NCBI RefSeq assembly: GCF_000016985.1
Contig: NC_009633.1
Coordinates: forward strand, 3,453,539 to 3,517,538
Direction of reading: 5' to 3'
Source of the DNA: Alkaliphilus metalliredigens QYMF
GTDB lineage: Bacteria; Bacillota; Clostridia; Peptostreptococcales; Natronincolaceae
DNA: 64,000 nucleotides
Position 1 is the first letter of the stretch, and each line of letters opens with the position of its first letter. Position numbers and translations under genes: made by a program. Shown here one piece after another: positions 1 to 9,252 of the stretch. Under the pieces are notes generated by a model, which saw only the letters and a list, made by a program, of their open reading frames with translations, had not been told where the DNA came from and did not search any database.

Positions 1-546
1 ACTCGGATTGAATTTTTATGCGGTTCAAGGGCCATTAGGGACTATGCTTTTAAGCATGAAACAATCAAAAAAACAGCGCAGTTTTTATCTTGTAACGAAA
101 ACACATTATTAGAGAGAACAAATCAACTCCTAGAAGAGCTCCGTCAATCCAATGCTGATCGCAGATCCTTGCAGGCACAGGTTACGGATTATGAAGTCAA
201 GGACATATTCACATCGGCTGAAAGTGTTGGAGATAACAAAATTATTAAATCAATATTCAACAACGCTGAAATGAAGCAAATCAATTCGTTGGCTTCAAAA
301 CTAGTCTCATTCCCCAGAGTAATTGTCTTATTCGGCATTAAGTCAGAGGACAAAGCCCAGCTCCTATTTATGCGCTCAGAGGAATTAACAACCATTAGTA
401 TGAAAACCCTTTTACGGGATGCAATCACTTTAGTTGATGGCAAGGGCGGTGGCAGTGATCTATCGGCCCAAGGGGGCGGCAAAAACAAAGGAAATCTGGA
501 TTCAGCAATTGAATATGCCTATCGTCAAGTAAAACAAGTTTTATAG
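1..546 (+). CDS. Alanyl-tRNA editing protein (AlaX-like), 3' part only
   Basis: The reading frame is open from the first base, so the gene begins upstream; 181 C-terminal residues are visible. The motif RIEFLCGSRA near the left edge and the glycine-rich GGGSDLSAQGGG stretch near the C-terminus are typical of the second half of alanyl-tRNA synthetase-related editing proteins, including the DHHA1 domain. Such proteins hydrolyse Ser- or Gly-tRNA(Ala) in the cytoplasm. A TTG at 169 could look like a start, but the family motifs continue upstream of it, so it is internal. The length upstream cannot be judged; a full alanyl-tRNA synthetase is possible but less likely, because the gene ends directly after the GGG motif in the way long AlaX proteins do. 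An IS605-type element follows the stop codon within a few bases. Confidence 0.8.
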   Translation, partial: TRIEFLCGSRAIRDYAFKHETIKKTAQFLSCNENTLLERTNQLLEELRQSNADRRSLQAQVTDYEVKDIFTSAESVGDNKIIKSIFNNAEMKQINSLASKLVSFPRVIVLFGIKSEDKAQLLFMRSEELTTISMKTLLRDAITLVDGKGGGSDLSAQGGGKNKGNLDSAIEYAYRQVKQVL

Positions 547-554
547 TGTCTTTT

Positions 555-760
555 ACGTGACATACTCCCACCACCTACGCTAACACTTAGAGGTGGGGGC
601 TTCTTGGGACATATCAGCTCATGCTGATATAATTACCAAGCTAACCCCGTCTGCCCAACGGTTTCTTCATCTATTCTAGGCTACGCCTATTATTCTACAT
701 CCTTCATTCCTTATATTGATTGCAGCGTTTATATCTCTCTCGATTACTTCTCCACAGAAA
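555..760 (-). ncRNA. Probable TnpB guide RNA (omega RNA/reRNA)
   Basis: IS605-type TnpB nucleases use an RNA transcribed from the 3' end of tnpB to the right end of the element. Here that stretch on the minus strand contains a clean hairpin at 611-630 (ATATCAGC, loop of four, GCTGATAT) and the end hairpin at about 568-596. Position and fold are seen; function as a guide is inferred from the family. The guide itself would be the flank just beyond about 555, inside or next to the alaX 3' end. Confidence 0.45.
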
Positions 761-1797
761 CAAGTCCAAACACGCTCCGAAAGAGTCAATTCTTTATTGA
801 CCCGATTGCAGAATCGACAAAGCTTACTAGAGGGATACCATTTGTCAATGACCACAAGTTGTTTTCCCTGTTCCTTGAGCTTGTACTCTAAAAATGTTTT
901 TAGCATACCAAATCCATTATCATTAGTTGACTTAGCAAGCTTCAGTCCCTGTGCCATGCTTCGCATATTTAGATCTTCTATCACCACTACATCATAGGCA
1001 TTGGCTATCTGCCTTGATTTCTTGTGTAAGAAGTCTTTTCTTTGATTTGCTACTTTTTCATGAAGTTTAGCTACTTTTTGACGTTGCTTTTCTCTATTTT
1101 GGCTACCTTTTTTACGTTTAGATAGCTTTCTTTGTTCTTTTTGAAGTTTTTCTTCCGCTTGGCGATAATATCTAGGATAGTTGCCTCTGTCTCCTTCATT
1201 ATCTACATATAGTTCTTTCGAAGAGTAGTCTAACCCTAGGGTTGTTTCCTTAGTTGCCATGACTAAATCTGTTTGTATATCAAACTCCACAAGTATGGAT
1301 ATATAATATTTGCCTATAGCTGTTTGACTAATGGTAGCAGACTTAATCACTGAATTTTCAGGTAATTGTCTGTGCATCTTTATTTTTATGTCCTTTAATT
1401 TAGGCACCCGAATATGACTGTTATCCATCAGTCTAATGGTTCCTTTTTGATTATTGGTGGTATAGCTTTTTTTATCTCTATGTTTGCTCTTGAATTTTGG
1501 GAATCCAATTGAGTGATCTCTAAAGAAATTACCATAAGCTGTATTTAGATTGAGCTGAGCGTTGGCAAGTGCCAGGCTATCTACTTCCTTTAGCCATGGA
1601 AATTCACCCTTATAGTTGGCAGGGGTTAGATATTTTTCTTGTTTCAATGCTAGCTTGTCATGTTTATACTCTTCATATATTTCTTTTCGATTTGAAAGCA
1701 TTTGATTGTAGACAAATCGAACACATCCGAAGGTCTTTTTGATGAGTTCTTCTTGCTCTCTGTTTGGAATGATTCGATATTTATAGGCTTTATTCAT
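676..1797 (-). CDS. tnpB: IS605-type TnpB RNA-guided nuclease
   Basis: This 373-residue protein has the full domain set of TnpB, the ancestor of Cas12. It has an N-terminal helix-turn-helix/beta region, then a RuvC-like nuclease with Asp in LGLDYSS (about residue 190), Glu in VVIEDLNM (about 274) and Asp in ERDINAAINI (about 353). A zinc finger with CRFC and CFC cysteine pairs lies before the last motif. All catalytic residues are present and the length is normal, so the gene looks intact. It starts with ATG inside the tnpA stop codon (ATGA), so the two are translationally coupled. Family members cut DNA matching the guide RNA and help retain the element at its site. Confidence 0.93.
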   Translation of the reverse strand: MNKAYKYRIIPNREQEELIKKTFGCVRFVYNQMLSNRKEIYEEYKHDKLALKQEKYLTPANYKGEFPWLKEVDSLALANAQLNLNTAYGNFFRDHSIGFPKFKSKHRDKKSYTTNNQKGTIRLMDNSHIRVPKLKDIKIKMHRQLPENSVIKSATISQTAIGKYYISILVEFDIQTDLVMATKETTLGLDYSSKELYVDNEGDRGNYPRYYRQAEEKLQKEQRKLSKRKKGSQNREKQRQKVAKLHEKVANQRKDFLHKKSRQIANAYDVVVIEDLNMRSMAQGLKLAKSTNDNGFGMLKTFLEYKLKEQGKQLVVIDKWYPSSKLCRFCNRVNKELTLSERVWTCFCGEVIERDINAAINIRNEGCRIIGVA

Positions 1798-2195
1798 GAC
1801 TTTTCACCTTGGCTTTCGATATATGCTTTTATCACCTCTACCGATACGCCCCCAGTGGTCAGTAGGCAAAAACTCCTGGCCCAAAAATATTCCTTCCATA
1901 ACTTTTCTCTTATGGCAGGAAACTCTTTTTTCACTAGTCTTGAACTTGCACTTTTATATGCATTGATGAATTTTGATAGTTGTGAATTAGGATGTGCCTT
2001 GAACAAAATATGTATATGATCTATGTCTCGGTTCCATTCCTGTAAGGTAATATTATAATTTGACGCAATTTTGACAAATATGGCTTTGAGTTCTTCAGAA
2101 ATAGGGTGATCAATTACCCTGCGTCTGTACTTTACCACCAAAACAAGATGATAGTACATCAAGAATACCGAGTGATTATTATTATCTAATTCCAT
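1794..2195 (-). CDS. tnpA: IS200/IS605-type TnpA (Y1 HUH transposase)
   Basis: This is a small single-tyrosine transposase of 133 residues. The HUH metal-binding motif is visible as DIDHIHILFK, and the tyrosine region as IKAYIESQ near the C-terminus. The start at 2195 (MELDNN) is chosen because GAAGGTG lies about nine bases upstream; an open frame continues 84 bases further but has no ribosome site. The enzyme cuts and joins single-stranded ends of the element. The TTGGGVSVEVIK segment matches the family pattern, so it is likely active. Confidence 0.92.
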   Translation of the reverse strand: MELDNNNHSVFLMYYHLVLVVKYRRRVIDHPISEELKAIFVKIASNYNITLQEWNRDIDHIHILFKAHPNSQLSKFINAYKSASSRLVKKEFPAIREKLWKEYFWARSFCLLTTGGVSVEVIKAYIESQGEKS

Positions 2196-2340
2196 GAGTA
2201 CACCTTCTTTATATGGTATATGACTGATTATGTATATTATACCATATATTAGGTCGTTTCTCAAGGGACAACAATTCATCCCCCACCTATAGAGGATAGG
2301 GGACTTCTTGTTGTATTAAGTTAAAATAATCCTTATTGAA

Positions 2341-2379
2341 GAAGCCCCTACTGGATGTTAATAAACCAGTGGGGGCTTC
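2341..2379 (-). terminator. Hairpin terminator after the AEC permease gene
   Basis: The 14-bp arms GAAGCCCCTACTGG and CCAGTGGGGGCTTC pair with one G-T wobble around an 11-base loop. On the minus strand the stem is followed by TTCAATAAGG, a weak U-rich tail. It lies 26 bases beyond the permease stop codon. Confidence 0.6.
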
Positions 2380-2404
2380 AATTTTAACTGAAGTTTTAAT
2401 ATAC

Positions 2405-3370
2405 TTATGCCATTGGGAAGATCATTCTTGCCATGTAAATCACAAATACAAGACTCACGGAACTAAACAATGTAGATGTCATCACTGCCTGGGAAGCAAA
2501 ATCAGGATAATTATCATATTCAACCGCAATTAATGCCGTGTTCACCGCCGTGGGTAGGGCTGATGAAATCATAACAACCTGAGCAATGATGCCATTCATG
2601 CCAAACAAATAAATAAAAATCAGGGCCAAAATAGGTCCTCCCAAGAGTCTGATGATCACAGACAAATATACCTCTTTGTTTTTGAACTCAAAGGCTGTCC
2701 TTGAAAGCTGCACTCCTAATGTAAGCAGCGATGTTGGTACCAAAGCATTTCTAGCATAATCTAGGGCAGGCCAAATAGCTACCTGTGTCATATCATAGGG
2801 TATTGTTTTTAAAATCAATGCCAAAGGTACTGCATAAATGGTTGGCATTCCTAAAACCTTCCCCAGGGATTTTTTCCAATCGGTATTGGCACGGCCAGCA
2901 TTTAAAAAGCCAATGGTGTTGGCAGTGATATTTTGCACAACTAACATCATAATCTGTGCAGTCAATGCCAGCTCTAAATAAGGTGTTTGACCGTTTATGA
3001 CAAAGGGGACACTACTAAATACCAATGTGATCAAAGGAATACCTATATTGCCTGCATTAAAGAATATTGCCGAATTGGTAAATGCATTTTTTAGTCCTTC
3101 ATCATAGCCACGTATTTTTGAGGTCAATGAAGCAACTGACATATTGATACCCATAATCAAAACAGCAGTAACCACCACTTTGATCATTTCAACAGGGATT
3201 TTTGTCGTATACAAATTTACAAAAGTAAAGGCCGGGACAAAAATGTAAAAATTGAATTTTGTTAATGTTTGTATATTCAAATCAAACTTTTTGTTCATCA
3301 GATAGCCAAGTGTAATTAACACAAGGATGGGCGTAATATTATTAGTTAGTATAAATAAAAATACATTCAT
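2405..3370 (-). CDS. AEC-family (auxin efflux carrier-like) permease
   Basis: This 321-residue, strongly hydrophobic protein has about ten predicted membrane segments. The start MNVFLFILTNNITPILVLITLGYL and the segment FYIFVPAFTFVNLYT are typical of the AEC family, as is the paired five-helix organisation with polar residues such as NAGNIGIPL. Relatives carry malate, malonate or other small acids across the plasma membrane. The substrate cannot be told from sequence. The gene stands alone between the IS element and glutamate synthase, with its own terminator. Confidence 0.8.
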   Translation of the reverse strand: MNVFLFILTNNITPILVLITLGYLMNKKFDLNIQTLTKFNFYIFVPAFTFVNLYTTKIPVEMIKVVVTAVLIMGINMSVASLTSKIRGYDEGLKNAFTNSAIFFNAGNIGIPLITLVFSSVPFVINGQTPYLELALTAQIMMLVVQNITANTIGFLNAGRANTDWKKSLGKVLGMPTIYAVPLALILKTIPYDMTQVAIWPALDYARNALVPTSLLTLGVQLSRTAFEFKNKEVYLSVIIRLLGGPILALIFIYLFGMNGIIAQVVMISSALPTAVNTALIAVEYDNYPDFASQAVMTSTLFSSVSLVFVIYMARMIFPMA

Positions 3371-3560
3371 AGATTTGTACCTATTCCTTTCTCAGTTTCA
3401 ATAGTCATAAACAAAATTATACCCCGGATTCTGCTTTTTGGCAAACCACATTTGAGAAAATTGCATCATTCATCTTTACGAACCTAGTGATCTATTGCGA
3501 GATAATATCTTTCAATATTCACATGAAATTTAAAAACATAATTTCCTAGACATCAGGAAA

Positions 3561-3596
3561 AGCTCATAATCCTGTGATTTACCAGTCCTATGAGCT
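3561..3596 (-). terminator. Terminator after gltB
   Basis: AGCTCATA (3561-3568) and TATGAGCT (3589-3596) form an inverted repeat. On the minus strand the right-hand arm runs into TTTTCC. It lies about 50 bases beyond the gltB stop. The rest of 3371-3646 shows nothing further. Confidence 0.6.
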
Positions 3597-3646
3597 CTCA
3601 ATCCTGTGTGCTACATATGTTTATTTTTCTTATGATTATTTACTCC

Positions 3647-6600
3647 CTAACCGATATTCTCCAACTGCTTCTGATAAAGCGGAGAGCATACCCGTATAAA
3701 CTTACTCACATAGAAATTCCAATTATCTAGTATCCTCTTAGCCTGTACACTGCCTGTATATTGAAGATGCAGGTTGATTAAATCTTTGACTCTTTGAATA
3801 TCCTGTGCGTTTATCAATGGCTCAACATCAACCATTTCTCGATTGTAATTATCACTGTATTTATTCTTTTCATCCAGAATATATGCAATCCCCCCACTCA
3901 TACCAGCTCCGAAGTTTTTGCCGATTGGACCAAGAACAAGGACAACTCCTCCAGTCATATACTCACATCCATGGTCCCCAATCCCTTCTACCACTGCCAC
4001 TGCACCACTGTTTCGAACACCAAACCGTTGTGCAGCACCACCCGCAATATAGACTTCACCAGAGGTGGCTCCATAAAGCAGTGTATTCCCTGCAATGATA
4101 TTTTTACTAGGATCAAATGTTGCTTTTCGAGGAGGGACAACAATAATTTTCCCCCCGGAGAGTCCTTTCCCTAAATAGTCATTTGCATCGCCCTCAAGTG
4201 TCAGGGTTAAACCCTTGGCTGCAAAAGCACCAAAACTTTGTCCAGCTGAACCCTCCAGACGAACGCTGATGGTATCATCAGGAAGTCCAGCATCTCCATA
4301 GGCCTTGGCAATTTCACCGCTAATCATTGTACCAAAGGCTCGATCTGTATTTCTTATTTCTAAGACATGCTGGGTTCTCTCTCCATTTTCCAAGGAATCT
4401 TTTGCGTCCTCGATTAGCTTTTTATCTAAGACATTTATAATTTTATGTTTTTGACTGATCACTCGTTTACCCACAATACGGGAAGGTAGCTCTGGTCTAT
4501 ATAAAATAGAAGATAAATCAAGGTTCTTCAATTTCTTTTGATCAGTTTGTTTTTGTTCTAACACATCTACCCTTCCAACCATTTCATCTATGGTTTTAAA
4601 TCCTATTTCCGCCATAATTTCACGAATTTCCATTGCCACAAATGTTAAATAATTAATTAAATGATCAGGTTCACCTATAAAACCTTCCCGCAAATCTATT
4701 TCTTGGGTGGCAATGCCTACAGGACATTTGTTTAAATGACACTGTCTACACATTTTGCATCCTAGAGCAATCAAGGGTGTCGTAGCAAAACCATATTCTT
4801 CAGCTCCCAATAAAGTGGCAATCACCACATCTCGTCCTGTTTTCATCTTGCCATCTACCTGTAGTGTGATTCTACTTCTTAGGTTGTTTAACAACAATGT
4901 CTGCTGGGCTTCAGCAATGCCTAATTCCCAAGGCAGTCCGACATACTTCATAGAGCTGATTGGTGATGCCCCACTACCTCCATCATGTCCACTAATCAAC
5001 ACGAAATCTGCAAAAGCCTTCGCAACCCCTGCCGCAACGGTTCCAACTCCAGTTTGAGCAACTAATTTCACTCCAACTGTCGCTTGTGGATTGACGTTTT
5101 TCAAGTCAAAAATCAATTGTGCAAGATCTTCAATTGAGTAAATATCATGATGGGGTGGTGGAGAAATCAAGTCAATTCCTGGTGCCGAGTGGCGTACCTT
5201 TGCAATTTCTGGGGTCACCTTATCCCCGGGCAAATGACCTCCTTCACCTGGTTTCGCTCCTTGTGCCATTTTTATCTCTATTTCATGACAATGGGCTAGA
5301 TAATTTGCTGTGACACCAAATCTACCCGAAGCAACCTGTTTCACTTCACTTGTCATATTTTCTCCATCAAATCCCAGTTTGTATCTACTTGGATCCTCTC
5401 CTCCTTCGCCACAATTGCTTGTTACTCCTACTCGATTGGCGCCAATAGCCAAGGTCTCATGGGCTTCCGTACTTAATGAACCAAAAGACATCCCAGAGAT
5501 TCTAAATCGTTTTAGAATCTCTTCTACTGACTCGACCTCTTCTATTGACACACTTTTTCTTTCCTTGAATTTCAATAGCCCTCGAAGTGTGGTTATGTTT
5601 ACATCTTGCCCATTAACTTGATCTGCGTATAGGTTATAGGTCTCTCTATTATTTTCTACACATGCTTTTCTCAGATTACTGACGACCTTTGGACTAAATG
5701 TATGATATTCCCCCTTCGGGTTCCACTGGATTTCTCCCCCGACATCTAGTTGCTGAAGTTGCTGATAAGCACTCTCTTGTCTTATCAACACTTCCTTTAC
5801 GATACCACCTAATCCGATACCAGAAAGCACTGCCGGTGTATCAGTAAAGTATTGATCAATCACATCTTGTTTGATTCCAATTGCTTCAAATATCTGAGCC
5901 CCACTGTAGCTTTGTAGTGTTGAAATACCCATCTTTGAAATGATCTTTAAAAGTCCTGAGCAAATTGCTTCAATATAGTGACCAAAGGCTTCTTCAGTAT
6001 TTTTAACACCCTTCACACTTTTCTTATTTTCCACCATATATGCAATGGTTTCAAATGCCATGTATGGGTTCACAGCCTTGGCACCAAATCCTAGCAACAG
6101 TGCCATATGCATTGCATCCCGTGCATCACCTGCTTCTATCATAATATCAACAGAGGTTCTAAGCTTCTTTCTAACTAAATGATGATGTACCGCTCCCAGG
6201 GCTAATAAACTAGGAATAGGTGCATTGTACATATCTATATTTCGATCACTTAAAACAATAATATTATATCCGAGTTTAACATTTTCCTCTGCACGCTTAC
6301 ATAAATAATCTAATGCTTCCTTTAATCCATTATCCTCATGATCTGCTTGAAAAACAGTTGGTATGGTAATGGCTCTAAAATCTTCAGTATTAAGTCCACG
6401 TATATTCTCTATCTGGGAATTTGTTAAAATAGGATGTGCCAGCTTAATATATTTATTATCGGTATCTGTCTCAATTTTGTCTAATAGCCTCCCATATTTT
6501 CCAATAAACTGAATGAGGGACATAACCGATTCTTCACGTATCGGATCAATCGGTGGATTGGTTACCTGGGCAAATTTTTGTTTGAAGTAGTTAAATAATA

Positions 6601-8140
6601 ATTGAGGCTTCTCTGACAAAATAGCCAAAGGTGTATCCACACCCATTGAACCAATGGGCTCTTTCCCATGCTCAGCCATATGAGCAATGACTTTTTTTAG
6701 TTCTTCCTCTGTAAATCCAAAGACCAAGTGGTTTTTATGCAGGGTTTCATAATTCATTTTCTTTGGTTCATAGGGTTGCTCTATATCCTTAAGAGTCATG
6801 CGATTTCGTGATACCCATTCTCCAAAGGGGTGTTTATTCATGGCCGTTGATTTAATTTCATCGTTTGAAACAATTCGTCCTTCCTTTGTATTTACTAGTA
6901 ATATTTTTCCCGGTTTTAGGCATCCCTTTTTCAACACCATTTCCACCGGGACATCTACCACCCCTATTTCGGATGCCATAATAATCAGATCATCCTTTGT
7001 TGTTAGATAACGAGCCGGTCTCAATCCATTTCGATCTACCGTTACCCCTACATTGACGCCATCAGTAAAGGTTATGGTTGCAGGACCATCCCAGGGTTCC
7101 ATTACCCTTGCATGGTACTCATAGAAGTCTCTTTTTTCCTGTGGCATTTTAATGCCTTTTTGCCATGCTTCAGGGATGAGCATCATCATTGCATCTTCGA
7201 TTGCGTGATCATTCTTCACCAATAGCTCTAATACATTATCGATTGATGCCGAGTCACTACCACCAGGCTCGATGATTGGTAATATCTTCTTGAAATCATC
7301 TCCAAAACTTTCAGAATGCATGACACCCTCCCTTGCATTCATCCAGTTTATATTCCCTCTTATGGTGTTAATCTCTCCATTTTGGGCAAGGTAGCGAAAT
7401 GGCTGTGCCAGTTTCCATGAGGGAAATGTGTTGGTACTATATCTTTCATGAACAAGTGCAATGGCAGTTATTACCCTTTCATCTAATAAATCTACATAAA
7501 ATTCCTCAAGCTTATACCCTAGTATTTGTCCTTTATATATGATGGTTTTACTACAAAGAGAGCATACATAAAAATGATCTGTATAGGGCTTCTGGGCACT
7601 CCTCACCTCTTGTTGCGCTCGTTTTCGTACAACTAAGAGCTTCTGTTCAAACAGGGCTTTGCTTTGCCCTTTTCGAGCAAGGAAAAACTGTGCCACCACA
7701 GGTCTAGTTGCCTTTGCAGATTCACCACATCCAGCCTCATCTATGGGTACTTCCCTCCAGCCCAACAGGTTTTGCTTTTCCTCTCTGATGACTCTTTCAA
7801 TCACGCCTTCGCAAAAGAGTCTGGCATTTGGATCTCTAGGTAAAAAAATCATACCCACAGCATAGTCTCCAGGATCAGGTAAGTCTATATTCAATGCTTC
7901 AACCTCTTCCTTAAAAAAATCCTGGGGAATCTGAATCAAAATACCCGATCCGTCACCAGTGGTGGCATCTGCTCCTACTGCACCTCTATGCTTGAGACTC
8001 TTTAATATTTGTAGTCCTTGTTTTAAAATTTCATGGTTTTGATGCCCTTTTATATGTGCAATAAACCCAAGTCCACAGCTATCTTTTTCCATACTAGGAT
8101 CATACAATCCTTGTTTTTCAGGTAATTCAAATCTTTTCAT
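3647..8140 (-). CDS. gltB: Glutamate synthase large subunit
   Basis: At 1497 residues this is the usual size for the alpha chain of NADPH-dependent glutamate synthase or a ferredoxin-dependent enzyme. An N-terminal class II glutaminase domain carries Cys22 (DSCGLGF), the nucleophile exposed after removal of a short propeptide. A central domain is followed by the FMN-binding synthase domain, with a cysteine cluster for the 3Fe-4S centre near residues 1127-1138 (CKMCRQC...KCPVG). A C-terminal GXGXG beta-helix domain completes it. It makes two glutamates from glutamine and 2-oxoglutarate in the cytoplasm. AAGGAGG precedes the ATG. The small subunit gltD is not next to it, so the electron donor is either encoded elsewhere or is ferredoxin. 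Confidence 0.95.
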   Translation of the reverse strand: MKRFELPEKQGLYDPSMEKDSCGLGFIAHIKGHQNHEILKQGLQILKSLKHRGAVGADATTGDGSGILIQIPQDFFKEEVEALNIDLPDPGDYAVGMIFLPRDPNARLFCEGVIERVIREEKQNLLGWREVPIDEAGCGESAKATRPVVAQFFLARKGQSKALFEQKLLVVRKRAQQEVRSAQKPYTDHFYVCSLCSKTIIYKGQILGYKLEEFYVDLLDERVITAIALVHERYSTNTFPSWKLAQPFRYLAQNGEINTIRGNINWMNAREGVMHSESFGDDFKKILPIIEPGGSDSASIDNVLELLVKNDHAIEDAMMMLIPEAWQKGIKMPQEKRDFYEYHARVMEPWDGPATITFTDGVNVGVTVDRNGLRPARYLTTKDDLIIMASEIGVVDVPVEMVLKKGCLKPGKILLVNTKEGRIVSNDEIKSTAMNKHPFGEWVSRNRMTLKDIEQPYEPKKMNYETLHKNHLVFGFTEEELKKVIAHMAEHGKEPIGSMGVDTPLAILSEKPQLLFNYFKQKFAQVTNPPIDPIREESVMSLIQFIGKYGRLLDKIETDTDNKYIKLAHPILTNSQIENIRGLNTEDFRAITIPTVFQADHEDNGLKEALDYLCKRAEENVKLGYNIIVLSDRNIDMYNAPIPSLLALGAVHHHLVRKKLRTSVDIMIEAGDARDAMHMALLLGFGAKAVNPYMAFETIAYMVENKKSVKGVKNTEEAFGHYIEAICSGLLKIISKMGISTLQSYSGAQIFEAIGIKQDVIDQYFTDTPAVLSGIGLGGIVKEVLIRQESAYQQLQQLDVGGEIQWNPKGEYHTFSPKVVSNLRKACVENNRETYNLYADQVNGQDVNITTLRGLLKFKERKSVSIEEVESVEEILKRFRISGMSFGSLSTEAHETLAIGANRVGVTSNCGEGGEDPSRYKLGFDGENMTSEVKQVASGRFGVTANYLAHCHEIEIKMAQGAKPGEGGHLPGDKVTPEIAKVRHSAPGIDLISPPPHHDIYSIEDLAQLIFDLKNVNPQATVGVKLVAQTGVGTVAAGVAKAFADFVLISGHDGGSGASPISSMKYVGLPWELGIAEAQQTLLLNNLRSRITLQVDGKMKTGRDVVIATLLGAEEYGFATTPLIALGCKMCRQCHLNKCPVGIATQEIDLREGFIGEPDHLINYLTFVAMEIREIMAEIGFKTIDEMVGRVDVLEQKQTDQKKLKNLDLSSILYRPELPSRIVGKRVISQKHKIINVLDKKLIEDAKDSLENGERTQHVLEIRNTDRAFGTMISGEIAKAYGDAGLPDDTISVRLEGSAGQSFGAFAAKGLTLTLEGDANDYLGKGLSGGKIIVVPPRKATFDPSKNIIAGNTLLYGATSGEVYIAGGAAQRFGVRNSGAVAVVEGIGDHGCEYMTGGVVLVLGPIGKNFGAGMSGGIAYILDEKNKYSDNYNREMVDVEPLINAQDIQRVKDLINLHLQYTGSVQAKRILDNWNFYVSKFIRVCSPLYQKQLENIG

Positions 8141-8221
8141 TTATGTTTTCCTCCTTAGTAGATAGTATTAATTCACTCACTCACTCTCTTATCTTCATAT
8201 AAAGACTAGTAATTGAATTAA

Positions 8222-8262
8222 ATTATATTAACTAATTCATTTTTCTAAATTTTCTTTCAATT
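8222..8262 (-). promoter_or_regulatory. gltB promoter -10 with overlapping CodY-like box
   Basis: On the minus strand TATAAT (8222-8227) lies about 80 bases before the gltB ATG; its -35 is poor. A 15-mer at 8248-8262 (AATTTTCTTTCAATT on the plus strand) matches the CodY consensus AATTTTCWGAAAATT at 12 positions and covers the -35 region. CodY control of gltB is an inference. Confidence 0.35.
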
Positions 8263-8367
8263 TGGTTTAAGTAATATTCTATCATAATTATTCATTGCAT
8301 TCAATATTTTTTTGTGATTTTTTTGTGATTTTTTAATATAAATTAGATTAAACTCCAGCTAATTCAA

Positions 8368-8381
8368 TGAAAACGTTGCCA
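8368..8381. promoter_or_regulatory. cre-like site upstream of gltB
   Basis: TGAAAACGTTGCCA matches the CcpA-binding consensus TGWAANCGNTNWCA at all but one position. It lies about 230 bases before gltB and about 320 before the glycine riboswitch, so its target, if any, is unclear. The rest of 8263-8690 is AT-rich with no gene seen. Confidence 0.25.
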
Positions 8382-8696
8382 TTCGATCAAGTCCAACTAA
8401 AGTGTATATTTATACTGTTTGCATGAATTATAATTCATATAAGCTCATCTATATTTTCAATCTAAAAATCATCAGCATCTTTTTTTTCCTAGATGACAGA
8501 TTTCATTTTTCCTATTTCATAACCTAATATTCTTGTGGTGACACCTTTTTTTCTTTATTTAATGCTCTTCTGCTCATTTAAAATGAGATTTATTAAATTT
8601 TTAATTGCTTTATACCATCATCTTGTGTTAGAATCATATTTAAATAATTTCATAGAATTGGATGAAGATAATGGGATAAGATATTAAACCGTTATT

Positions 8697-8785
8697 GGAC
8701 GAGCCTCTGGAGAGACTCATAGGAGCACCGAAGGGGAAAGCCATGTATTTTGGTCAAACTCTCAGGTAAAAGGACAGGGGATTTT
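8697..8785 (+). ncRNA. Glycine riboswitch (single aptamer)
   Basis: The conserved glycine-aptamer elements occur in order: CTCTGGAGAGAC, GCACCGAAGGGGAAAG, and AAACTCTCAGGTAAAAGGACAG. Only one aptamer is visible; the following 85 bases do not repeat the motifs. A terminator hairpin lies downstream at 8873, so this looks like transcription control of the ACT/UPF0210 pair. The aptamer is seen directly; the response to glycine is known for the family. Confidence 0.9.
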
Positions 8786-8872
8786 TGTTTTAATGAATAA
8801 GTCATTATTTATGTTGCTTTTTTTGCAGCTCCAGTGGCGGTTTACTATTAAAACATAAAATCTTTATTCTCC

Positions 8873-8910
8873 AGAGACTAAATTATTCAGTTTAGTCTCT
8901 TTGTATTTTT
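8873..8910 (+). terminator. Riboswitch expression-platform terminator
   Basis: A perfect 10-bp stem AGAGACTAAA / TTTAGTCTCT (8873-8882, 8891-8900) with an 8-base loop is followed by TTGTATTTTTT. It sits between the glycine aptamer and the ACT gene, the expected place for a regulated intrinsic terminator. Confidence 0.8.
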
Positions 8911-8962
8911 TGCAATGTGATCCACCACTTATACTTAATCAAAGGAAGGGGAGGTTATTAAA

Positions 8963-9232
8963 ATGAAAGCATTTATAACCGTTATCGGAAAGGACAAAAT
9001 AGGCATTATTTATGGCATTTCTTCTGTACTTCAAAAAAGTAGCGTTAATATTTTAGATATAAACCAAACACTTTTGCAAGATACCTTTACAATGGTAATG
9101 CTTGTAGATTTACAAGAAATGAACATTGAATTCAAAGAATTAAAAGAAAAGCTACAAGATTCCGCTCATACAATAGGTGTGTCAGTTAGAATTCAACAAG
9201 AAGCTATATTTAATTCAATGCATGTTATTTAA
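8963..9232 (+). CDS. ACT-domain protein, UPF0237-like
   Basis: A single 89-residue ACT domain makes up the whole protein. It begins [20 protein letters not shown], the ligand-site segment of stand-alone ACT proteins found next to UPF0210 genes in Firmicutes. ACT domains bind small molecules, most often amino acids. GGAAGGGGAGG precedes the ATG by about eight bases. The gene is the first downstream of the glycine riboswitch and is followed 11 bases later by the UPF0210 gene, so the pair is almost certainly cotranscribed. Its ligand is unknown; the riboswitch makes glycine or a related metabolite a reasonable guess. Confidence 0.85.
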   Translation: MKAFITVIGKDKIGIIYGISSVLQKSSVNILDINQTLLQDTFTMVMLVDLQEMNIEFKELKEKLQDSAHTIGVSVRIQQEAIFNSMHVI

Positions 9233-9252
9233 TACACAAGGAGATGAACAAT

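Larger units (their letters stand above)
553..2312 (-). mobile_element. IS200/IS605-family insertion element
   Basis: The element carries tnpA and tnpB on the minus strand in an ATGA overlap. Both ends hold imperfect hairpins of related sequence: about 568-604 (CCACCT pairing with AGGTGG) and about 2278-2304 (CCCC pairing with GGGG). Both are followed on the plus strand by CTTCTTG. There are no terminal inverted repeats, as expected for single-strand HUH transposition. The exact cleavage sites are not determined; the limits are approximate. It sits between alaX and a permease gene and does not obviously break either one. Confidence 0.8.

Noticed and set aside
2336-2533. Short plus-strand open frame across the terminator and the permease gene end
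   Set aside because: It runs through a terminator hairpin and antisense to a clear membrane protein, without a ribosome site.
8786-8870. Second glycine aptamer downstream of the first
   Set aside because: None of the conserved aptamer segments recur in this stretch.
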